A stretch of DNA of 56,883 nucleotides. It comes from Methanosarcina sp. 2.H.T.1A.6 (GTDB lineage Archaea > Halobacteriota > Methanosarcinia > Methanosarcinales > Methanosarcinaceae). The notes under the pieces are model-generated. The model did no database searches. It was given only the letters and a program-made list of their open reading frames with translations, and was not told where the DNA came from. The translations under genes were made by a program, and so were the position numbers. Shown here one piece after another: positions 36,022 to 44,725 of the stretch. The stretch spans positions 1 through 56,883 of the forward strand of contig NZ_JJOY01000036.1 in NCBI RefSeq assembly GCF_000979455.1, read 5' to 3'. Each line of letters begins with the position of its first letter. The first letter of the stretch is position 1.

Positions 36022-37815
36022 ATGAAAACGCAAAAGTATGCTGTTAATCAACACCTAATAGAAACGATTCTTTCCTGGGTAAAATCTGGAGAGGTAGCAA
36101 TTCCTGAAATCCAGAGACCTTTTGTCTGGGATTCAACAAAAGTCAGAGATCTCATGGATTCTCTTTATCAGGGATATCCCATAGGATACCTGATCGCGTG
36201 GCGGAACCCTAATGTCAAACTAAAAGATGGCTCATTCTCTGAAGGAAAGAAGATTCTCATTGATGGGCAGCAACGAGTAACTGCTTTAAGGGCAGCTATT
36301 CTTGGAGAGTATGTAATAAACAAGGATTACAGGCGAGACAAGATCAAAATTGCATTTCAGCCAAAAGAAGAGAAGTTTGAAGTGTTGAACTCTGCTATAC
36401 AGAAAGATAATGCCTGGATACCAGACATATCTCCAATCATTTCAGGAGAGGAAAGCATCTTTAAAACTGTAAAAAATTTCTGTGAGAATAATCCTGAAAC
36501 TGAAGAGGATCACGTCTACGAAAAAATTGAGAATCTGAAGAAAATCACTCAGAAACAGCTTGGTCTGATTGAGCTGGATTCTGATCTGGACATTGAAACT
36601 GTGACTGAGATATTCGTGCGCATAAATTCCAAGGGAGTTGTGCTGAGCCAGGCGGATTTTGCAATGTCTAAGATTGCTGCAAATGAAACTTATAATGGAT
36701 CTACAATCAGGAAAGCGATTGACTATTTCTGTCGTCTGGCGGTGGCTCCAGAGTTTTACAGCCAGATTGTTGAAGTTGATAGCGGATTTGTCTCCACAGA
36801 GTATTTTCGGAAAATGGCCTGGTTAAAGAATGAGAATGATGATCTCTATGATCCGAACTATACGGATTTGCTGAGGGTCGTCTTTACATCTGAATTCCAT
36901 AGGGGGAAACTATAGGATCTTGTCAGTCTGATTTCGGGAAGGAATTTTGAAACGAGGACTTACGAAGAGGAAATTGCTCGCGAATCTTTCAAGAAGCTTG
37001 AAGAAGGTATATATGAATTTATAAACGAGACCAATTTCAAACGCTTTCTGATGATAATCAAATCTGCCGGTTTTATTTCTTCCAGTCTGGTCCGCTCACA
37101 GAACACACTCAATTTTTCATACATATATCTGGCATTGAAAGCAAAGAACTATAACCCCGCTGAGATTGAATCGTATGTACGCAGGTGGTTTACCTTATCT
37201 ATTTTAACGGGAAGGTATTCAAGCTCTCCAGAATCCATGTTTGATTATGACATAAAGAATATTTCAAAAATGGACTTTGGAGAATATCTCAAGAGTGTGG
37301 AAAGTGCGGAACTTTCTGATACCTTCTTTGATATTGCACTGGTACAAAACCTGGATACTTCAGTATCAACAAGTCCATATTTCAATGTATATCTGGCTGC
37401 TCAGGTGAAATTAAACGATAAGGGTCCCCTTTCAAGAGATATAACGGTAAAGGACTTAATCTCTCATAAAGGTGATATCCACCATGTTTTCCCGAAGGAT
37501 TACTTAAAAAATTATGGTTTGTCTAGAGGACAATACAACCAGGTTGCCAATTATGCTTACACGCAGTCCGAAATTAACATTAAAGTAGGTAATAAGGCTC
37601 CTGGCATCTATTTCCACGAATTGAAAGAGCAATGCGATTGTAGAATTTTAAAGTACGGTGGAATCAATGACTTTGAGGTACTTACAGAGAACTTTAAGCA
37701 AAACTGCATTCCTGAAAGCGTTTTTTCAAAGAATATTAAAAATTACGATGAATTTTTAGAACAAAGAAGAGTCTTAATGGCAAAGAAAATAAAGGAGTAT
37801 TATCTCTCTTTGTAA
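36022..37815 (+). CDS. DUF262/DUF1524-like (GmrSD-type) protein with an in-frame UAG
   Basis: Two frames in the same register, 36022-36915 and 37051-37815, are joined by one in-frame TAG at 36913-36915 and an open stretch between. Read through, they give a 597-residue protein with residue 298 encoded by UAG. The N-terminal DUF262 part has [20 protein letters not shown] (26-45) and [12 protein letters not shown] (78-89), the NTPase-like motif of GmrS. The C-terminal part has [16 protein letters not shown] (near 485), a His-Me/HNH-like nuclease motif of the DUF1524/GmrD type. Homology continues across the codon (FHRGKL, stop, [19 protein letters not shown]). In a pyrrolysine-using archaeon this could be translated with Pyl; otherwise it is a nonsense pseudogene. 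GmrSD-type enzymes cut modified phage DNA. AAGGAGA precedes the ATG. Confidence 0.8.
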
Positions 37816-38201
37816 TAAAAAGAATTCATAATGGAATATCAACGAGAGCTGAAGAAGGAGTCAAATTTACTCTTTTTCCATATAAATATCAAAAAATATT
37901 ATATACAGTCTATGTCAATGAATAAGGTCACAGTCAATTAATAGCTTCGATAGGAAATATTTACAATTTGTTCATTTAGCATGAATATCAGACTTTCACG
38001 ACCTTTACTTTTGTGGCTTTGATATTATCTTTTGCCAATATTTCTTTGTGGTTCCTGAGCTCAGTCATAGAACTGATTAAACTGGATGGTCTTGACATAA
38101 TGAATAAAATTCAATACTTAAATTTTACTACTTATTTATTGATGGACTCACGAAATAAACAAATCATTCAAGAGATTGAATCACCCTAAAGGAGATAAAA
38201 C
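37816..38201. promoter_or_regulatory. upstream region of the four-gene defence cassette
   Basis: 386 AT-rich bases with no ORF. A TATA-like AT-rich stretch near 38110-38140 could drive the cassette, and AAAGGAGATAAAAC at 38188-38201 is a clear ribosome site for the DUF499 gene. The jump from AT-rich spacer to GC-richer coding sequence marks the left edge of the cassette. Confidence 0.5.
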
Positions 38202-41200
38202 ATGCTGATAACTGTCCGCGATGCCTGTATCCTCCAACCCAATGCACTGGATATCCGCATAAGTGATCAGATCGAGCAACTAGACGAACTGATCAACACT
38301 GAAGGCGACGGTATGGCGTTTTTCGCCAAAACGCACATTACCCATGGTATGGACACGCTCATACGTGAAGGCATCAAACGACTTGCCGGCAAGTCAAGTA
38401 ATGCCATCTTCCACCTAAAACAGGCAATGGGTGGTGGTAAGACACACCTACTCGTAGGGTTTGGTTTACTCGCAAAGAACCCATCGTTACGTAGCGAAAT
38501 CTGTAGCACGCTCCCACATACAGTTCCACATGTGGGAGATTTTGACATCGCAAAGGTCGCCGCTTTCAATGGTCGAAACAACCCCCCATATTTCTTTTGG
38601 GGGGAAATAGCAACTCAGTTAGGTCGAGCAGACTCTTTTCAAGACTTCTGGGTGGGAGGTCCAAAAGCACCTGACGAAAAGGATTGGTTGCGACTCTTTG
38701 AAGGCAGTGAGCCAATACTGATCTTGCTCGATGAATTGCCACCATATTTCCATTACTTGGACACTCAGAAAGTTGGGAATGGCACAGTAGCCGACATAGC
38801 CACACGTGCCTTCGCTAATATGCTGACTGCAGCAGGCAAGAAATCAAACGTTTGCATCGTCGTCTCGGACCTGGCGGCTTCGTATGAGACTGGTACTAAT
38901 CTCATCAACAGAGCTCTAAATGATGCAAGACAGGAGCTTGGAAGACAAGAGCTAACCATCACACCAGTTGATCTCGCAGGAAATGAGGTATATGAAATAT
39001 TACGCAAGCGCCTTTTCGTCTCAATGCCCGATGGCGACTTAATTGACAGCGTAGCAGAACACTTTGGGCAAGAGCTTACCGAAGCCGGCAAGGCCAAAAT
39101 TGTAAACCGTGGAGCGGAGTCCATTGCCGACGAGATCGCCGAAACATATCCTTTCCACCCATGTCTCAAGAACCTTGTTGCACTCTTCAAAGAGAACGAG
39201 CGTTTCAAGCAGACACGAGGCTTGATGGAACTTGTTTCAAGGCTCTTGAAGTCGGTATGGGAGCGTCCGACAAACGATGTCTTTTTAATTGGTCCGCAAC
39301 ATTTTGACCTTTCCATTGCCGATGTCCGAGAGAAGCTGGCAGAGATTTCGGAAATGCGCGACGTCATTGCTAAAGATCTGTGGGACGCCAACCAATCTGC
39401 TCATGCCCAGGTGATTGACCTGAAATGCAAATCGGACGCCACCAAGCAAGTAGGTGCGTTACTTCTCACTTCCAGTCTCTCGACGGCGGTCAATGCCGTG
39501 AAAGGTCTGACACGTGAAGAGATGGTTGAGTCACTCTCAATGCCTAACCGCAAGCCATCTGAATTTCTGGAGGCTTTCGATCAGCTTGAGGCTGAAGCTT
39601 GGTACCTTCATCACACACCCGAAGGCCGTTTCTACTTTGATCGACAGGAAAATCTAACCAAACTCCTGCAGTCATTGGCCACCGGTGCACCAGAAAACAA
39701 GGTGGACGAGCTCATACGCCATCGGATATCAGAGATGTTCAAACCATCCCGTAAAGCCGCTTATGATGAGGTTCTGCCACTGCCACACCTTGAAGATGTT
39801 ATTGACAAGGTCCGAAGATCAAGAGTGATCTTAGTTGTGAGCCCAGACTCAAAACTGCCGCCTGAAGAGGTGCAGAAGTTTTTCGAGACACTATCACAGA
39901 AAAACAATCTCTGCGTACTTACGGGTGACAAAACGCAAATGGCAAGCGTTGAGAAGACTGCAAGACATGTCTTTGCAGTAGAGAAAGCTGACATTCGTAT
40001 CTCTAAGGGACACCCTCAACGAGAGGAATTGGAAAAGAAACAGCAGCAGTATAGTCAAGACTTCAATTCCACCGTGCTCAGTGTCTTTGACAAAGTAATG
40101 TTTCCGATACACCGACCAGGTAGGATTCCTGAGTTAGCGGTTAAGCCTCTCGACGTGACCCGTGATGTTTCCAAACCTTTCAACGGGGAAGAACAAGTCG
40201 AAAAGACGCTCATTAGTGACCCGAAGAAGCTTTTTCTAGATGTTGAGAAGGATTTCGATATTCTACGCAGTAAAGCTGAAAATTTACTGTGGCCTGAGAA
40301 CCAGACTGAGGCACGCTGGAGCGATATCCTTGATCGTATGACTGAACAGGCTGGATTTCCATGGATATCACCAAAGGAAATCGACAGATTCAAGCAATTC
40401 GCTTTTAGCCAAGGATTATGGGAAGACATTGGAAATGGATATGTCACAAAGTCGCCTAAGAAGAAGAAAACTTCAGTTCAGCCTATTTTGGATACTGATC
40501 CCGACGACATGGGTAAGGTACGTCTGCGCGTGAACACACAGAACACTGGTCCAGCCCCACTTATTTACTATGCCGAGGATTCCATAGCGACTACTCAAAG
40601 TAAACTGCTCACTGACAATCAGCTTGAGACTTCAGCGTTGAGAGTCTCGTTCCTCGTCTTCGATCCTTCTGGTCAGTTCGAAACGGGTGAGCCAACGTTG
40701 TGGGAAAATAAGCTTGTTATCCGCAACGAACTTTTTGAAGAGGGTTCAAAGCGCAAAGTGCGCTTACTTGTTGCACCAAAAGGAAAAATACGTTATACTC
40801 TCGACGGTAGTGAGCCACGTAATGGTACGGAATATACCGAACCGATTGTTATTGGCGATGGTGAAGTCCACATATGGGTTTTCGCTGAAGAGGATGGCAT
40901 TGAAGCACGGGCTAACTTCAGTTTCGCTGCAAAAGGCAAGAAGGGTGTGCAGATAAATGAGACAAAACCTGCCAATCTCATCACGACCAGAAGTCAGAAG
41001 AAGCTTGACTCACGGTCGAAGGCTTTCGAAGGTATCAAAGAGGCAAAAGATAAATCTATTGAATTCGAAGGGGTGACGATCACCATTGGCGAAGGGGCCA
41101 AGAGCATGACTATGACCGTGGGTGAGGTGCGGGTAGACGGCGAGTATATCGATAAGCTGCTCAAGATGGCACTGACTAAGTTCACCACCGACACTGCAGT

Positions 41201-41306
41201 GACTATGACCTTCAAGAAAGCATACTTTACTTCAGGCCATGACCTCAAACTCTTCACCGAAGCTCTTGGTATCGAGCTGCAGGCAGGTGAGGTTGTTCAG
41301 CAATGA
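38202..41306 (+). CDS. anti-phage-associated DUF499 ATPase
   Basis: 1034 residues. Walker A HLKQAMGGGKTHLLVG (71-86) and Walker B PILILLDELPPYF (171-183) are clear and match DUF499 proteins. Near residues 855-915 a module with IRYTLDGSEPRNGTEYTEPI resembles the chitobiase/hexosaminidase C-terminal fold. DUF499 ATPases are found with DUF1156 methyltransferases and large helicases in defence islands. It overlaps DUF3780 by four bases, so the cassette is translationally coupled. Arginine is often CGN rather than AGA/AGG, unlike the 30-36 kb genes, which suggests transfer from another lineage. Confidence 0.85.
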   Translation: MLITVRDACILQPNALDIRISDQIEQLDELINTEGDGMAFFAKTHITHGMDTLIREGIKRLAGKSSNAIFHLKQAMGGGKTHLLVGFGLLAKNPSLRSEICSTLPHTVPHVGDFDIAKVAAFNGRNNPPYFFWGEIATQLGRADSFQDFWVGGPKAPDEKDWLRLFEGSEPILILLDELPPYFHYLDTQKVGNGTVADIATRAFANMLTAAGKKSNVCIVVSDLAASYETGTNLINRALNDARQELGRQELTITPVDLAGNEVYEILRKRLFVSMPDGDLIDSVAEHFGQELTEAGKAKIVNRGAESIADEIAETYPFHPCLKNLVALFKENERFKQTRGLMELVSRLLKSVWERPTNDVFLIGPQHFDLSIADVREKLAEISEMRDVIAKDLWDANQSAHAQVIDLKCKSDATKQVGALLLTSSLSTAVNAVKGLTREEMVESLSMPNRKPSEFLEAFDQLEAEAWYLHHTPEGRFYFDRQENLTKLLQSLATGAPENKVDELIRHRISEMFKPSRKAAYDEVLPLPHLEDVIDKVRRSRVILVVSPDSKLPPEEVQKFFETLSQKNNLCVLTGDKTQMASVEKTARHVFAVEKADIRISKGHPQREELEKKQQQYSQDFNSTVLSVFDKVMFPIHRPGRIPELAVKPLDVTRDVSKPFNGEEQVEKTLISDPKKLFLDVEKDFDILRSKAENLLWPENQTEARWSDILDRMTEQAGFPWISPKEIDRFKQFAFSQGLWEDIGNGYVTKSPKKKKTSVQPILDTDPDDMGKVRLRVNTQNTGPAPLIYYAEDSIATTQSKLLTDNQLETSALRVSFLVFDPSGQFETGEPTLWENKLVIRNELFEEGSKRKVRLLVAPKGKIRYTLDGSEPRNGTEYTEPIVIGDGEVHIWVFAEEDGIEARANFSFAAKGKKGVQINETKPANLITTRSQKKLDSRSKAFEGIKEAKDKSIEFEGVTITIGEGAKSMTMTVGEVRVDGEYIDKLLKMALTKFTTDTAVTMTFKKAYFTSGHDLKLFTEALGIELQAGEVVQQ

Positions 41307-41875
41307 GCGGAAAGATCTCAACTATCGATTTTGGCGCACCTGATGCCTTTGGAGCTCATGTTTTTCGCGTAGAGATTGCTGCCGGGAAAAACGAGCCTGT
41401 TCGCATTATCGAGGACTATGGCTATCAGGGAGGAGAGAACGGTTTGCCCTACGAAGAGCCTCGTGCCATCGTGCCTCGTGCCACCTGGACCGTCATTAGT
41501 GCCACTGCGCGCAGTGACTTCAATGAGAGGCTCAAAGCGCAAAAGCAGGCAACAGGACGCTGGAAAGTCGACAAAACACTGGTAGATCGACTACTTGGTA
41601 AGGAACTATGCGTGCTTGCGTGGGCTTCAGAAAAGGCGACACCAGAACAGCTTCCAATAATCTGTGCCCGATGGGCTGCACTTCGGCCTGAGGAACGCTG
41701 GTGGCTTTTTTCCATGACCGTAGCAGAGGCAGGTCTCCCTGAAGATAGCGATCGCGGATGGCGTAAGGCTCTTTACTTTGCACTTTCCGATGGCGACCGA
41801 ACAACTGATCGAAGCCGCCGTCGAGCCCGTCCCAAGACCGAACAACAAGACATTCATTCATTTTTCTCGGAGTAA
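41303..41875 (+). CDS. anti-phage-associated DUF3780 protein
   Basis: 190 residues, overlapping the DUF499 gene by ATGA. Recognised as DUF3780 mainly by context and by RIIEDYGYQGGENGLPYEEP and RWWLFSMTVAEAG, which fit the family. Its role is unknown; it always appears to travel with DUF499 and DUF1156 genes and is probably a structural or regulatory subunit. The DUF1156 gene starts two bases after its stop. Confidence 0.75.
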   Translation: MSGKISTIDFGAPDAFGAHVFRVEIAAGKNEPVRIIEDYGYQGGENGLPYEEPRAIVPRATWTVISATARSDFNERLKAQKQATGRWKVDKTLVDRLLGKELCVLAWASEKATPEQLPIICARWAALRPEERWWLFSMTVAEAGLPEDSDRGWRKALYFALSDGDRTTDRSRRRARPKTEQQDIHSFFSE

Positions 41876-41877
41876 CT

Positions 41878-44715
41878 ATGAATCCCTCTAAACCTATTGT
41901 TCCGTTTTCACTCAAGGATGCCCCAGCGCTAATAGAGCAAGTACTGCCAGCGCAGCGTTTATCAGCCGAGTCTTATAAGGAGCAGATGGCAGGCAGCGGC
42001 AAAACGCTTACTGCCCTTGGAAGCTACTGGAAAGGACGAAAGCCACTAATTCTTAGTAAAGCGTGTGTTCTTGGCTGTCTATTGCCTGCTACCGACGACC
42101 TTGTAAAGGACCTCGAAATTTTCGAGATGCTAATGGGGATGGACGAAGAATCTTTTGAGAAACGTCTTAAGCTCAAGAAAGGCGAGCATGTGCCAGCTCA
42201 ACCTTACCGCTCGTTAGTAGGTGCTGCCAAGCGTCCAGAAGAGATCTACGATGCGGTCCATACTCATATCTGGCCAAAAGTTAACGCTCACCTAGGCACC
42301 AGCGCGAACTCGTTTCCGGAACTGGTTGAGCAGCTAGGCATTATGCGTTTTAGTCATCGTCCCAAGGTTGCAGATACCTTCTGTGGTTCAGGACAGATTC
42401 CTTTCGAGGCGGCACGGCTGGGCTGTGATGTTTACGCATCTGACTTGAATCCAATCGCATGTATGCTTACCTGGGGTGCGTTTCACATTGTTGGAGGTTC
42501 TTCCGCTGAGAGGAAGAAACTCAAAGAAACACAAAAGGAATTAATAGAACGAGTGAAAAGTGAAATTGACCAATTGGGGATAGAATCAGATGGCACTGGC
42601 TGGCGCGCCAAAACGTTCCTCTATTGTGTAGAAGTGAAGTGTCCTCAGACTGGCTGGACAGTTCCTCTGTTGCCTAGTTTCGTGGTTAGTAAGGGCTACA
42701 AAGTGATTGTCGAGCTAATACCTGATGTGGAACGGAGGCGCTATGATATTGAAATCCATTCCAATGTGAGCGATGCTAAGTTGACCACAGCAGGTGAAGG
42801 TACTGTCCGTACAGATGGGCGCGGCCAAGATCCATATTTGGTACATACTGTGAATGGCATTGAATATCGGACCAAGATCAGTACTCTGCGAGGGGATTAT
42901 TGCAAGGATGGTGGTAGCAATGGCAACCGTCTGCGGCTATGGGAGAAAACCGATTTTATGCCTCATGAGGGAGACCTCTATCAGGAAAGACTCTACGCAG
43001 TTCAGTGGATGCGACCAAAGGCTAAGGGTAGTGGCGAAGAGTACGAATTTCGGTCAGTGACCACCGACGATATTCACCGCGAGCACACTGTGCAAGAGTA
43101 TGTGGCTAAGCACTTCTCTGAATGGCAGGAGAAGGGATTGGTGCCCGATATGCGTATTGAGCCAGGATACAACACTGACCAGCCCATACGTGAGCGTGGC
43201 TGGACTTACTGGCACCACTTGTTTAATCCGCGACAGTTGTTAGTCATTGGATTGATAAACAAGAGCAATAGAGCAGCAGACAAGTTTCTTGCCGCCTCTT
43301 TAGCAGATCTATCAAGCCGCCTTTGTAGATGGAATGGAAGCGGAACAAAAGGTGCTGGAGGGAACACCTCAAATACATTCGATAATCAAGCACTAAACAC
43401 CCTGTTTACCTATGGAAACAGAGGTCTATCAAATTGTTATTCAGTTCTTCAACCGAATCTGAAGCTGTTTCATCTGGATGAGGATATTGAGACAAACATC
43501 GAAGCTGTGTCTGCTGCAAATATCCAATTTCGTGCTGATATGTTCATCACGGACCCACCATATGGTGACGCTGTGAAGTATGAGGAAATCCTCGAATTCT
43601 TCATCGCTTGGCTACGTAAAAACCCGCCATCGGAGTTTGCCAACTGGGTATGGGATAGTCGCCGTGCTCTCGCCATTAAAGGGGAAGATGAAGACTTCCG
43701 CCGTAGCATGGTGTCTGCGTACAAACGAATGGCCGAGTGCATGCCCGATAACGGCATCCAAGTTATCATGTTCACCCACCAGTCTAATTCTATCTGGGCT
43801 GACATGGCGAACATTGTCTGGGCGTCGGGTCTACAGGTAACAGCTGCTTGGTACGTTGCGACTGAAACCGAAAGTGCCTTGCGCGACGGAAGATACGTCA
43901 AGGGCACCGTATTGCTCGTGGTACGTAAGCGAATGGGGTCACTGCGTACTACTCGTGACGACCTTGCATGGGATATCAAGGACGAGGTTGAGAGTCAGGT
44001 TGCAACTCTGACCGGCCTGAACCAGCAGGTCAAGCATCGTTACCGTGAAGAGAACCTTTTCGGTGACGCTGACATTCAGATGGCAGGCTACGCCGCTGCT
44101 TTGCGTGTACTCACTCAGTACTCGGTCATAGACGGTAAGGAAATGGCAATTGAGGCCATCCGCCCAAGGGTGAAAGGACAACAGACATTCATTGATGAGC
44201 TCATCGGATTCGCAGTCGACCTTGCCAACCAATCACTTGTACCTCAAGGCATCAATAAAGCGCACTGGGAAAAGCTCAAACCTGCGGAGAGGTTCTACTT
44301 GAAACTCTTGGAACTAGAAAGCCAGGGTGTTAAGACTCTTGACAATTACCAGAACTTTGCCAAGGCATTCAAAGTTGTTGATTTTAAGCCGCTAATGGCC
44401 AGCCAGAAAGCCAACTCATCATGTCTCAAGAGCGCGGTCGAGCTGGGACGTACCGAAATGAATGATACATCCCAAATGGGGAATACACCGCTTAGGGCAG
44501 TACTTTATGCTATAATGGAACTTACCAAAGGAATGGATGGCTCAGATGTATTGGCACATCTTGGCTTCAACGTCGAAGGTTTCTATGATCCCACTGTTCG
44601 AGAGTTGATAGTCGATCTGGCCGAATACATTGCTGGCAAACTCACAGAAATGCGCCCCGAAGAAGCAAGTGCAGCCCGTGTACTGCGTGAGCTGATTAAG
44701 AACCAGAAGATGTGA
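41878..44715 (+). CDS. anti-phage-associated DUF1156 DNA methyltransferase
   Basis: 945 residues. SAM-binding motif VADTFCGSGQIPFEAARLGC lies near residue 163 and is followed by DVYASDLNPIA. The catalytic motif TDPPYGDAVKYEEI lies near residue 557; DPPY indicates N6-adenine or N4-cytosine methylation. The order of motifs (SAM site before catalytic site, far apart) and the N-terminal DUF1156 segment match this family. In such cassettes the methylase is thought to mark host DNA. A short ribosome gap (two bases) shows tight coupling to the gene before. Confidence 0.88.
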   Translation: MNPSKPIVPFSLKDAPALIEQVLPAQRLSAESYKEQMAGSGKTLTALGSYWKGRKPLILSKACVLGCLLPATDDLVKDLEIFEMLMGMDEESFEKRLKLKKGEHVPAQPYRSLVGAAKRPEEIYDAVHTHIWPKVNAHLGTSANSFPELVEQLGIMRFSHRPKVADTFCGSGQIPFEAARLGCDVYASDLNPIACMLTWGAFHIVGGSSAERKKLKETQKELIERVKSEIDQLGIESDGTGWRAKTFLYCVEVKCPQTGWTVPLLPSFVVSKGYKVIVELIPDVERRRYDIEIHSNVSDAKLTTAGEGTVRTDGRGQDPYLVHTVNGIEYRTKISTLRGDYCKDGGSNGNRLRLWEKTDFMPHEGDLYQERLYAVQWMRPKAKGSGEEYEFRSVTTDDIHREHTVQEYVAKHFSEWQEKGLVPDMRIEPGYNTDQPIRERGWTYWHHLFNPRQLLVIGLINKSNRAADKFLAASLADLSSRLCRWNGSGTKGAGGNTSNTFDNQALNTLFTYGNRGLSNCYSVLQPNLKLFHLDEDIETNIEAVSAANIQFRADMFITDPPYGDAVKYEEILEFFIAWLRKNPPSEFANWVWDSRRALAIKGEDEDFRRSMVSAYKRMAECMPDNGIQVIMFTHQSNSIWADMANIVWASGLQVTAAWYVATETESALRDGRYVKGTVLLVVRKRMGSLRTTRDDLAWDIKDEVESQVATLTGLNQQVKHRYREENLFGDADIQMAGYAAALRVLTQYSVIDGKEMAIEAIRPRVKGQQTFIDELIGFAVDLANQSLVPQGINKAHWEKLKPAERFYLKLLELESQGVKTLDNYQNFAKAFKVVDFKPLMASQKANSSCLKSAVELGRTEMNDTSQMGNTPLRAVLYAIMELTKGMDGSDVLAHLGFNVEGFYDPTVRELIVDLAEYIAGKLTEMRPEEASAARVLRELIKNQKM

Positions 44716-44725
44716 GGTTACCCAC

